The translations under genes and the position numbers were made by a program. Below the pieces are notes generated by a model. That model was given only the letters and a program-made list of their open reading frames with translations. It had not been told where the DNA came from and did not search any database. A stretch of 33,561 nucleotides of DNA from assembly GCA_028278455.1 (NCBI GenBank), contig JANQEH010000195.1:1-33561 (forward strand), written 5' to 3'. This stretch comes from a bacterium (GTDB lineage Bacteria; SM23-31). Below are positions 15,968 through 23,222 of the stretch, piece after piece (positions within the stretch are counted from its first letter, which is position 1; each line of letters opens with the position of its first letter).

Positions 15968-16011
15968 CAATGCCTTATAGTGTTTTCAAGTTTGTATGAG
16001 GTATTTTTACT

Positions 16012-17355
16012 GTGAAGATTATAATTATCGGTGTTGGGGAAATTGGATTTAACCTTGCCCGGATACTCTCCCAGGAAAACCATGATATTGTCATAATAGA
16101 AACAGATCACGATAAATGCACACACGCTCTTGAACAGCTTGATGTATCCGTTCTTGAGGGTAACGGCGCCAGTGGCGAGATGCTTGATAAAGCTGGAATC
16201 GAGGATTCCGATATCGTTATCGCAGCTTCGAATATTGATGAAGTTAATATAATGGCCTGTATGCTGGCGAAACAACTTTCGAAAGCGAGGACCGTAGCAA
16301 GGGTCAGAAACCTCGAATATTCCGGAGAAAATACTGTTATCCGTGCCAATCAGCTTGGGATCGATCTCATGATCCATCCTGAAAAGGAGATCGCTAACGA
16401 GATAGTCAGGCTTGCAAAACAGGCATCCGCAACCGAGTGCATGGCATTCGCCAAGGGTAAACTGCAGCTGCTGGGATTGCGAATCACCAACAGGCAGGCA
16501 GCAGCAGTGGGAAAAACTCTTCTGGAGCTTGGTGTAGGATATACTGATATACCTTTCAGGGTTGTGGCGATCGTCAGGCAGAATGATATTATTATCCCCA
16601 AAGGCGACGACTGGATTCATTTTAATGACCAGCTATATGTAATCTCTGATACAGATACTGTTCCCAAAGTCCTGGAACTTACAGGGAAGGATAACGAGCA
16701 GCTTGAAGATGTGATGCTTCTTGGTGGCGGTAAGATCGGTAGGTTTGTTGCGGAGAGTCTTGAAGATGAAGTTGGAGTAAAACTCGTTGAATCCGTTAAA
16801 GAAAAATCGATCAGGATCGCTGAACAGCTGAAAAAAACGCTCGTAATCAGCGGTGACGGTACAGACCTTGACCTACTCGCAAGAGAGGGAATAATGGATA
16901 TGGATACTTATATCGCTCTGACGAATGACGACGAGAAGAATATCATATCATGCCTCCTGGCAAAGCACCTTGGAGTAAAACGTGTTATAGCCTTAGTCAA
17001 CAAGTTAATATACCTGCCTATTCTTCCTACTATCGGGATAGATGCTTCGGTCAGTAAGGTTCTGTCAACAGTAGATGCCATCCTGAGATTCGTCAGGAAA
17101 GGCAAGGTGATGTCTGTCTCGACGTTCAAGGGAGTTGTAGCTGAAGTTATTGAATATGTTGTCCCCGAAGGAGCTAAAATCACCAAAAAAGACCTTCTGC
17201 ATGTCAAGTTTCCCGAAAGCGCCATAGTCGGCGGGATAATCAGGGGAGAGAAAGTCATAATTCCAACTGGAGAAACCCGTATCGAGCATGAAGATAAAGC
17301 CATAGTATTTGCACTACCGGATGCCCTTAATGAAGTTGAAAAGTTGTTCGGTTAA
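16012..17355 (+). CDS. trkA: Trk potassium-uptake regulatory protein TrkA
   Basis: 447 residues, starting at GTG with GAGG 10 nt upstream. The protein has two tandem RCK units: nucleotide-binding folds at ~1-135 (G-V-G-E-I-G at 7-12, with an acidic strand end V-I-I-E-T-D) and ~233-365 (G-G-G-K-I-G at 238-243), each followed by a TrkA_C domain (~145-225 and ~370-445). TrkA binds NAD(H) or ATP/ADP on the cytoplasmic face and gates the TrkH channel to control K+ uptake. Length fits the double-unit form. trkH follows 301 bases downstream on the same strand, separated by a repeat, so the two may have separate promoters. Confidence 0.95.
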   Translation: MKIIIIGVGEIGFNLARILSQENHDIVIIETDHDKCTHALEQLDVSVLEGNGASGEMLDKAGIEDSDIVIAASNIDEVNIMACMLAKQLSKARTVARVRNLEYSGENTVIRANQLGIDLMIHPEKEIANEIVRLAKQASATECMAFAKGKLQLLGLRITNRQAAAVGKTLLELGVGYTDIPFRVVAIVRQNDIIIPKGDDWIHFNDQLYVISDTDTVPKVLELTGKDNEQLEDVMLLGGGKIGRFVAESLEDEVGVKLVESVKEKSIRIAEQLKKTLVISGDGTDLDLLAREGIMDMDTYIALTNDDEKNIISCLLAKHLGVKRVIALVNKLIYLPILPTIGIDASVSKVLSTVDAILRFVRKGKVMSVSTFKGVVAEVIEYVVPEGAKITKKDLLHVKFPESAIVGGIIRGEKVIIPTGETRIEHEDKAIVFALPDALNEVEKLFG

Positions 17356-17656
17356 AGTTTACGGAAATCCTTCTTATCCTCATCATAATAGCCCTAATCT
17401 ACTGCTGAAATTTCTCAACTTATCACTTGCACGATAGATTGCACTTGAAATAACAAAAGGATGCTAAAATTGTCATTTCGACCGGAGTTCTGATCAAGCC
17501 GAAGTAGAGATCAGACATAGCGGAGAAATCTGATAAATTGGTTTTATTAAATAGATCCATTTCTGTTAGAATAGAAAAAGTTATTATCATATTTCTGATT
17601 GCATTTAATCAATAATTCCGATAAATTATGCCTGTTTAAGAAACTCAGTGTGACAA
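17356..17656. other. 301-base trkA-trkH intergenic region with an interspersed repeat
   Basis: No gene is seen. It holds the repeat at 17471-17533 and an AT-rich stretch with a weak promoter-like pair (TTGCAT at 17599, TAAATT at 17622, 17-base spacer). Confidence 0.5.
17471..17533 (+). repeat. intergenic repeat of the TCATTTCGACCGG...GGAGAAATCTG type
   Basis: Starts with TGTCATTTCGACCGGA, has a central inverted repeat TCTGATC/GATCAGA (17489-17495 with 17509-17515), and ends AGCGGAGAAATCTGA. From memory this wording matches an intergenic repeat common in several bacterial genomes. Only one copy lies in the window. Confidence 0.5.
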
Positions 17657-19108
17657 TTGATCCGTTTCTCCATTATATTCAATATCCTAGGTCTTTTACA
17701 GGTATTTACCGGGATATTCATGCTGATGCCGGCATTTATTGCCCTGTATTACGGTGAGGGTGACGCTCCGGCATTATTCATTTCGTCTGCTGTTTCGATA
17801 ACTCTCGGTCTTGCAGCGTTCTATCTGACGCGCAAAAATATCACGGATGACATCAGGCCGAAGGAAGGATTTGCGATTGTAGCTTTCGGGTGGATAGTTT
17901 CAGGACTTCTTGGTGCCTTGCCATTCTACCTTTCCGGGGCAATACCTTCGCCAGTCGACTGCATATTCGAGACCATTTCCGGTTACACAACAACCGGGGC
18001 ATCAATTCTCTCAGATATTGAATTGCTTCCAAAGGGAATACTATTCTGGAGATCTCTGACTCATTGGCTTGGCGGAATGGGGATCATATTACTTTCTTTG
18101 GCGATCCTGCCAATCCTTGGAATCGGTGGAATGCAGTTATATAAGGCTGAAGTCCCGGGGCCTACGAGTGACAAGCTCAGCCCCCGTGTAAGGGAAACTG
18201 CAAAGAGATTATGGTATATATATTTTGCTTTCACATTGATAGAGATAGCACTATTGTACTTTGGAGGAATGGACTTATTTGATTCTGCCTGTCATACATT
18301 CGGTACAATGGCGACCGGTGGATTCTCTACCCAGAATTCGAGTATCGGGCAGTATAACAGCGCCTTTTTCGATTATATTATAGTTATATTCATGGCGATA
18401 GCCGGAACAAACTTCGCCCTTCATTATAAGGCGATCACGGGTGATGTAAAGGCTTATGCCCGTGATGAAGAGTTCAAATTCTTTATGGGATTAATGCTGT
18501 TTGTAGTTACAATAATTACTATTGATATATTGCTGACATCCGATTCCGGATTTGCAGGAGCAGTTAGAGATTCTGTGTTTCAGGCTTTTTCGATTGGGAC
18601 AACAACAGGATATGGTACGGCTGACTACGAGAAATGGAGCTCCATTTCTCAATTTCTGCTGTTCATGCTGATGTTTATCGGAGGATGTGCCGGTTCAACA
18701 GGTGGCGGTATGAAAATAGTAAGGATCATGCTCCTGCTCAAATATGGAATAGCGGAACTGAAGAAAATGATCCATCCTGATGCTGTAGTCCCGGTCAGGT
18801 TCAATAACAGCCCTGTTTCGCAGGATGTCGTGACCAAAATCCTCGGTTTTTTTCTCCTGTTCATCCTGTTGTTTGTACTATCGACGATAATAATGACGAT
18901 GATGGGATTGGATCTTCTGACTGCATTGGGATCCGTCGCTGCTTCACTCGGTAATATCGGCCCGGGGCTCGGGGATGTCGGGCCAACTGATAATTATGCA
19001 GCTATTCCAGTGGCCGGTAAAATACTGCTTTCATTCCTGATGCTTATCGGGAGGTTGGAAGTTTTTACTATCCTTGTCATATTCCATCCAAGTTTTTGGA
19101 AGAGATAA
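17657..19108 (+). CDS. trkH: Trk potassium-uptake channel protein TrkH
   Basis: 483 residues starting at TTG (17657); an in-frame TGA at 17651 excludes a longer version. A poly-hydrophobic membrane protein with the four-fold pore repeat of the TrkH/KtrB family. Pore-loop filters are T-T-T-G-A-S (111-116), M-A-T-G-G-F-S (218-224), T-T-T-G-Y-G (315-320) and N-I-G-P-G (433-437), each with the essential glycine. An intramembrane gating loop rich in glycine (G-G-C-A-G-S-T-G-G-G) lies at ~342-351. It forms the inner-membrane K+ channel controlled by TrkA. There is no clear Shine-Dalgarno before the TTG, so translation may be modest. Confidence 0.94.
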   Translation: MIRFSIIFNILGLLQVFTGIFMLMPAFIALYYGEGDAPALFISSAVSITLGLAAFYLTRKNITDDIRPKEGFAIVAFGWIVSGLLGALPFYLSGAIPSPVDCIFETISGYTTTGASILSDIELLPKGILFWRSLTHWLGGMGIILLSLAILPILGIGGMQLYKAEVPGPTSDKLSPRVRETAKRLWYIYFAFTLIEIALLYFGGMDLFDSACHTFGTMATGGFSTQNSSIGQYNSAFFDYIIVIFMAIAGTNFALHYKAITGDVKAYARDEEFKFFMGLMLFVVTIITIDILLTSDSGFAGAVRDSVFQAFSIGTTTGYGTADYEKWSSISQFLLFMLMFIGGCAGSTGGGMKIVRIMLLLKYGIAELKKMIHPDAVVPVRFNNSPVSQDVVTKILGFFLLFILLFVLSTIIMTMMGLDLLTALGSVAASLGNIGPGLGDVGPTDNYAAIPVAGKILLSFLMLIGRLEVFTILVIFHPSFWKR

Positions 19109-19124
19109 TTGTGAGCCGAATTCC

Positions 19125-19153
19125 TTGACTTTATTTTTAATGGTAAGTATATT
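19125..19153 (+). promoter_or_regulatory. strong sigma-70 promoter for the RNase H / amidohydrolase pair
   Basis: TTGACT (19125-19130), exactly 17 bases, TATATT (19148-19153). The predicted start is about 20 bases before the ATG at 19181. Same hexamers and spacing as the gatC promoter. Confidence 0.75.
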
Positions 19154-19180
19154 TTCAAAACAATAATATGAGACCGGATA

Positions 19181-19759
19181 ATGGATGATTATACATTCCT
19201 CAAGAAGATCTACAGGCACCTCGACCTTAATAAACTAATGAAGGAAACACCATCTCTTAAAATTGAAGATGTTGACGAATATTTCAGGAAGATCAGGGAT
19301 GCACTCGGCATCAGACCTGATTCAGAATATGATCAGGGAGAAAAAAGGGAGTTCATACTCTACACTGATGGTGCAGCTCGGGGAAATCCCGGTCCGGCTG
19401 CAGTTGGGTGCGTTCTAAAGAACAGCGGAGGAGATATCCTCCAGGAATTCGGCAGGGTGATTGGAACTGCTACTAACAATGTTGCAGAATACCAGGCGCT
19501 TATATACGGTCTTGATCTTGCTCTGAACTTTCAGCCTGATAAACTGGATATCTACAGTGACAGCGAGCTGCTTGTCAAACAGATGAATGGTGAGTATAAA
19601 ACGAAGAATCCTAAGATAAAAGAGCTTAAAGAAATTGTACTTGTCAAGCTTCAGGAAATAGATGAATATTCATTTACTGCAATAAAGAGAGAATTCAATG
19701 CAGACGCAGATGCGCTGGCGAATAAAGCACTTGATGAAACGGCTCCAGGTAAAAATTAG
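19181..19759 (+). CDS. RNase HI-family protein with N-terminal helical extension
   Basis: 192 residues. Residues ~57-187 are an RNase H fold with the four acidic catalytic residues in place: Asp63 (Y-T-D-G-A), Glu103 (A-E-Y-Q-A), Asp127 (Y-S-D-S-E) and Asp177 (A-D-A-L-A). This family cleaves the RNA strand of RNA-DNA hybrids. The motif spelling (T-N-N-V-A-E-Y-Q-A-L) is the short bacterial/archaeal RnhA-like subgroup rather than E. coli RnhA. Residues 1-55 are an extra charged helical segment without a recognised hybrid-binding motif. It has a well-placed promoter, and the amidohydrolase gene begins 12 bases after its stop. Cytoplasmic. Confidence 0.88.
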   Translation: MDDYTFLKKIYRHLDLNKLMKETPSLKIEDVDEYFRKIRDALGIRPDSEYDQGEKREFILYTDGAARGNPGPAAVGCVLKNSGGDILQEFGRVIGTATNNVAEYQALIYGLDLALNFQPDKLDIYSDSELLVKQMNGEYKTKNPKIKELKEIVLVKLQEIDEYSFTAIKREFNADADALANKALDETAPGKN

Positions 19760-19771
19760 CGAGATCGGAAT

Positions 19772-20596
19772 ATGATGATAAAAATTGCATTAGGACAGGT
19801 TTCTGTCAGCAGGGATGTCGAGTCGAATATCCTTAAAGGTATAGATTACATAAAAAAGGCTTCTGAGAGCGAAGCCGAGATAATTTGCTTCCCCGAAATG
19901 TCGTTCTGTCCGTTTTTTCCTCAGTATAATGCGGACAGACAATATTTTGATCTGGCAGAGAAAATACCGGGCCCGCTTGTGGATCGGTTCCGGGAAGTTT
20001 GCGCAAAATACGGGATCGCGGCGGTAATAAATATGTATGAAAAAGATGGTAACGGCAGGTACTTCGATTGTTCACCGGTGATCGATAAGAATGGTGAACT
20101 TCTTGGGAAATCACAGATGATGCATATTGCTGAGCTGCCGAACTATAATGAGAAATACTATTACTGGGAAGGTACTACTGGATATCCGGTATACGACCTT
20201 GGAAACTTCAAATTCGGCATCGCCATCTGCTATGACAGACATTACCCCGAACAGATGAGATCATTGACATTAAATGGAGCGCAGCTGATCTTTGTCCCGA
20301 CAGCTACATCACTGACGGAATTGAAGAACATATGGGAAATAGAAATGCAGGCTGCATCGGTCGCAAACCAGATTTTCATAGCAGTGGTGAATCATACAGG
20401 GCAGGATGATAGAATTAAATATTTTGGTAAAAGTTTCGTGACTGATCCTCAAGGAGATATACTTAAAATGGCCGGTGAAATGGACGACGAACTTGTAATA
20501 GCTGAGATCGATACCGGTATTATAGAAAAAACACGCCAGATACTGCCGTTCCTGAGAGACCGCCGTCCGGAAACTTATTACGATATTGTTGATTAG
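19772..20596 (+). CDS. carbon-nitrogen hydrolase (nitrilase superfamily)
   Basis: 274 residues. The nitrilase-superfamily triad is clear: Glu42 (F-P-E-M), Lys113 (L-G-K-S-Q) and Cys153 (A-I-C-Y-D). The wording H-I-A-E-L-P-N-Y-N-E-K-Y-Y-Y and I-C-Y-D-R-H-Y-P-E resembles N-carbamoylputrescine amidases and beta-ureidopropionases, which hydrolyse N-carbamoyl amines with release of CO2 and ammonia. The exact substrate cannot be fixed, and no agmatine or pyrimidine-breakdown genes are nearby. Two ATGs (19772, 19775) compete behind GAGATCGGA. Probably co-transcribed with the RNase H-like gene. A repeat-filled gap follows. Confidence 0.85.
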   Translation: MMIKIALGQVSVSRDVESNILKGIDYIKKASESEAEIICFPEMSFCPFFPQYNADRQYFDLAEKIPGPLVDRFREVCAKYGIAAVINMYEKDGNGRYFDCSPVIDKNGELLGKSQMMHIAELPNYNEKYYYWEGTTGYPVYDLGNFKFGIAICYDRHYPEQMRSLTLNGAQLIFVPTATSLTELKNIWEIEMQAASVANQIFIAVVNHTGQDDRIKYFGKSFVTDPQGDILKMAGEMDDELVIAEIDTGIIEKTRQILPFLRDRRPETYYDIVD

Positions 20597-20631
20597 AAAA
20601 TTTCAAAGCTTCAAGTCCACCATTGTCTTTG

Positions 20632-20698
20632 ATAGCCGCAGGTTTTCACGTCCGGCTGGTTCCTAACCGAAATAGTGACTACTTTCGTGGCAGCCTGT
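20632..20698 (+). repeat. REP-like repeat, copy 2
   Basis: Shares TAGCCGC, TTTCACGTCCGG, ACTTTCGTGG and CCTG blocks in order with 15454-15522. It lies 35 bases after the amidohydrolase stop, in the same orientation as the genes. Confidence 0.7.
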
Positions 20699-20723
20699 GT
20701 GTTCAGAATATAATCATACAAAT

Positions 20724-20747
20724 GGTAGCCGCAGGCTTTAGCCTGCG
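20724..20747 (+). repeat. REP-like palindrome (CGCAGGCT/AGCCTGCG), plus orientation
   Basis: GGTAGC followed by a perfect 8-bp stem with a TT loop (20730-20737 with 20740-20747). The unit ends 46 bases before the enoyl-CoA hydratase start; a TATAAT lies at 20763-20768 without a matching -35. Confidence 0.75.
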
Positions 20748-20793
20748 TAATTAGAAAATCAATATAATATTATGAATTTAAACGGAGAAGAAA

Positions 20794-21579
20794 ATGGAAT
20801 ATGAAAACCTGTTGGTGTCGATCGATGGAAAGGTCGCTACAATTACGATAAACAGACCCGCGAAAGCAAACGCCCTGAATGCAGACGTGATGATGGATCT
20901 CGAAAGTGCATTCACAAAACTGGGAGAGAATAATGAGGTCAGGGTAGTAATTTTGACGGGATTCGGAGATAAATTCTTTGTAGCAGGAGCAGATATAAAG
21001 GAAATTGCTACTCTAAATGCTACAACTGGAGCTTATTTCGCAAAAAAAGGGCAGGGTATACTGTCTGTTATAGAGAATCTCGGTAAGCCCGTGATTGCCG
21101 CGGTTAACGGTTTCGCCCTCGGTGGCGGGTGTGAGTTGGCCCTCGCATGCACAATACGGATTGCTTCAAAAAACGCAAAATTCGGTCTTCCGGAGCTTGG
21201 TTTGGGAGTTATACCCGGTTTCGGAGGCACTCAACGGCTCTCCAGAATCATAGGTAAGGGCAGATCGTTTGAGTACATGCTGACCGGAGACATGATTGCC
21301 GCGGACGAGGCTTATATTATGGGATTAGCCAACAAAGTGGTAGAACAGGAAAACCTTATGAAAACAGCAGTAACCATGGCACAGAAAATGTGCGCAAATG
21401 CTCCCCTCGCAATCAAATACTGTCTCGAAGCTGTAAACAGCGGTTTGAATGTTGGATTGGAAGAAGGATTGAAGCTCGAATCTGACTTGTTCGGATTGAC
21501 CTGCGCTACAGGAGATATGAAGATCGGAATGCAGGCGTTTATAGATAAAAAGGATAAACCTGACTTCAAGGGAGAGTGA
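20794..21579 (+). CDS. enoyl-CoA hydratase (crotonase family)
   Basis: 261 residues, ATG preceded by CGGAG. Crotonase fold with the oxyanion-hole segments A-G-A-D-I-K-E (~65-70) and G-F-A-L-G-G-G-C-E (106-114), and both catalytic glutamates, Glu114 and Glu134, 20 residues apart as in rat mitochondrial hydratase. This points to true 2-enoyl-CoA hydration (short-chain, crotonyl-CoA type) rather than an isomerase. It would act in beta-oxidation or butyrate-type metabolism, but no partner acyl-CoA genes are in the window. It stands as a single gene between repeats and a terminator. Confidence 0.93.
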   Translation: MEYENLLVSIDGKVATITINRPAKANALNADVMMDLESAFTKLGENNEVRVVILTGFGDKFFVAGADIKEIATLNATTGAYFAKKGQGILSVIENLGKPVIAAVNGFALGGGCELALACTIRIASKNAKFGLPELGLGVIPGFGGTQRLSRIIGKGRSFEYMLTGDMIAADEAYIMGLANKVVEQENLMKTAVTMAQKMCANAPLAIKYCLEAVNSGLNVGLEEGLKLESDLFGLTCATGDMKIGMQAFIDKKDKPDFKGE

Positions 21580-21760
21580 ACTGTATATCTGGTTAATATT
21601 CTGTTTTGGCATCCACAATCTGGTTTGTAATTGTTTTCAAGATGCAAACAATATCCGGTATCCTTTATTAAGGGGGATTAATCAGTAGAATTTTAGACTC
21701 TAAGTGTATTATTGCAGTATTGACAATCTGTCAGAGCTGGTAGTTTGAGGTGTCCCGGGA

Positions 21761-21787
21761 TTGAAATAATTCTAGTCAGCATATAAT
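21761..21787 (+). promoter_or_regulatory. promoter-like pair just upstream of a terminator
   Basis: TTGAAA (21761-21766) and a perfect TATAAT (21782-21787) with a short 15-base spacer. A transcript starting here would meet the terminator hairpin within about 15 bases. Confidence 0.3.
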
Positions 21788-21804
21788 ACTGTCATCATTA
21801 CCGG

Positions 21805-21831
21805 GGGCGAGGTTTCCTCGCCCTTTTTTTT
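21805..21831 (+). terminator. rho-independent terminator upstream of gatC
   Basis: Perfect 8-bp GC-rich stem GGGCGAGG/CCTCGCCC with a TTT loop and eight T residues. It ends transcription from the hydratase side. Confidence 0.9.
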
Positions 21832-21880
21832 GCTAAATAATTCACAATGCAATTTATGTGCCAGATTAAGTTTTTTGTGC

Positions 21881-21909
21881 TTGACTAAATCTTAAAATTA
21901 CCGTATATT
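21881..21909 (+). promoter_or_regulatory. strong sigma-70 promoter for gatC
   Basis: TTGACT (21881-21886), exactly 17 bases, TATATT (21904-21909). The predicted start is about 24 bases before the gatC ATG. Hexamers identical to those at 19125-19153. Confidence 0.8.
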
Positions 21910-21939
21910 TTTTGTTGTTTTTTATCAACTGAACATGGC

Positions 21940-22227
21940 ATGAGCGCAAAAGACTTCAATATAGAGAAGGTAGCAGAATTGGCAAAACTGGAGCTGACTC
22001 CTGATGAAAAAGAACGTTTCGGAGTACAGCTCTCCCAGGTGCTGTCATATATGGAAAAGCTTAATGAGATCGATACAGTTGGAATCGAGCCATTCCATGG
22101 TATAACAGATATTCCGACTCCGTTAAGGGAGGATGTCGTGAAACCATCCCTCGACAGGGAGAAGGCCCTGAAAAACGCACCTTCAAAAGAGAACGGATTC
22201 TTCAAAACCCCGAAAGTCAAAGACTAA
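21940..22227 (+). CDS. gatC: aspartyl/glutamyl-tRNA amidotransferase subunit C
   Basis: 95 residues, the normal GatC length. The N-terminal helix V-A-E-L-A-K-L-E-L, then Q-L-S-Q-V-L-S-Y-M-E-K-L-N-E-I-D-T and the C-terminal loop P-L-R-E-D-V are family hallmarks. GatC ties GatA to GatB in the enzyme that converts Glu-tRNA-Gln (or Asp-tRNA-Asn) to the amide form. gatA and gatB are not adjacent in the window; the gene has its own promoter and a terminator that overlaps its stop codon, so it is a monocistronic unit. No clear ribosome site precedes the ATG. Confidence 0.93.
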   Translation: MSAKDFNIEKVAELAKLELTPDEKERFGVQLSQVLSYMEKLNEIDTVGIEPFHGITDIPTPLREDVVKPSLDREKALKNAPSKENGFFKTPKVKD

Positions 22228-22238
22228 GGGGTTTTTTT
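22204..22238 (+). terminator. terminator overlapping the gatC stop codon
   Basis: AAAACCCC (22204-22211) pairs with GGGGTTTT (22228-22235), followed by more T. A small inner stem AGTC/GACT (22215-22218 with 22222-22225) lies in the loop. The left arm encodes the last codons of gatC and the stop is in the loop. Confidence 0.8.
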
Positions 22239-22391
22239 CTTTGTGTCTGTCGTACTTTAGTTTTAGCATAGAACCAGAGAGAAAGGAATGAGAAGAGATT
22301 TTATTTCTCAATTAATATTCTGGTGTAATAAGTGTTTTTACCGTAATATTAGAAAAATGTAATTCGTTTTGGTGATTTTAAGTAATAAGAT

Positions 22392-23156
22392 ATGAGAACT
22401 AAGAGACGGGTAAAAGCTGTAGGGATCATTCCCGCGAGATATGGATCGTCAAGATTTCCGGGCAAACCACTCGCAATGATAGCCGGCAAACCGATGATAA
22501 GACGAGTGTATGAGAATGCAATAAAGGCGGAACTGCTGGATGAGGTTTACGTAGCGACTGATGATGACAGGATCGCTGCGGTTATTCGTGAGATCGAAGG
22601 AAATTATATCATGACAGACAGCGCAATAGATACGGGTACTGAGAGAGTTGCGATCGCAGTAAAAAATATTAAAGCCGACATTGTCCTGAATATCCAGGGT
22701 GACGAGCCATTAGCACCTCCTGAATTACTTGACAATCTCGTAAACGCAATGATCCAGGATGAAGGAATTCCCGTCTGTACCCCGATTGTCCAGATCGAAG
22801 AATTCAGAGACCTTGAAGATCCGAACCAGGTGCGGGTGGTGATCGACAAACATAACCGGGCGCTATACTTTACACGATCTGTAATTCCGTACAATAGAGA
22901 TATTAAAGATCGATATGAATGGCAGAAGGAAACAGTCTACTGGAAACATATCGGAATTTATTGTTTCAGAAAGGAATTTCTTATTGATTTCGTCGATATG
23001 CCTGAAGGAATTCTGGAAAACTCGGAAAAACTTGAACAGCTAAGGATCCTCGAGAATGGTTATCCTATCCTGGCAGTAAAGACAGACTATTCACCGGTAT
23101 GCGTGGATGTTCCCGAGGATATAGATATTGTTGAAAAACATTTGATGAATCAATGA
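22392..23156 (+). CDS. kdsB: 3-deoxy-manno-octulosonate cytidylyltransferase (CMP-Kdo synthetase)
   Basis: 254 residues. Shows the CMP-sugar synthetase N-terminus P-A-R-Y-G-S-S-R-F-P-G-K-P-L (nucleotide-binding loop), then A-T-D-D-D-R-I, D-T-G-T-E-R-V-A and N-I-Q-G-D-E-P-L, all KdsB hallmarks. It joins Kdo to CTP, giving CMP-Kdo for lipid A assembly in the cytoplasm. It heads the long LPS gene run; the next gene, pyrG, supplies CTP. The ribosome site before the ATG is weak (AAGAT). Confidence 0.95.
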   Translation: MRTKRRVKAVGIIPARYGSSRFPGKPLAMIAGKPMIRRVYENAIKAELLDEVYVATDDDRIAAVIREIEGNYIMTDSAIDTGTERVAIAVKNIKADIVLNIQGDEPLAPPELLDNLVNAMIQDEGIPVCTPIVQIEEFRDLEDPNQVRVVIDKHNRALYFTRSVIPYNRDIKDRYEWQKETVYWKHIGIYCFRKEFLIDFVDMPEGILENSEKLEQLRILENGYPILAVKTDYSPVCVDVPEDIDIVEKHLMNQ

Positions 23157-23222
23157 AAATAGCGAAACAGGTAGTTCTATTTTGAGAATGAATAATATTG
23201 AACCTAAAGACAGGTACTCCTA

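Larger units (their letters stand above)
15279..16011. other. 733-base non-coding region rich in palindromic repeats
   Basis: No gene is supported. It contains a near-copy of the sequence at the preceding stop codon (15272-15289 and 15311-15328), a REP-like element at 15454-15522, an oppositely oriented palindrome at 15795-15818, an inverted copy of the first repeat at 15896-15914, and a promoter-like pair before trkA. Short minus-strand ORFs across it are repeat translations with no ribosome site. Confidence 0.6.
21580..21939. other. 360-base intergenic region between the hydratase and gatC
   Basis: No coding gene is supported. It holds a promoter-like TTGAAA-15-TATAAT, a strong terminator and the gatC promoter, listed separately. 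Confidence 0.5.

Noticed and set aside
15967-16620. 217-codon minus-strand ORF overlapping trkA
   Set aside because: Antisense to well-conserved RCK-domain codons of trkA; a shadow.
15454-20747. Possible CRISPR array from recurring palindromes
   Set aside because: Only two copies of each unit, 5 kb apart, with no regular spacers and no cas genes.
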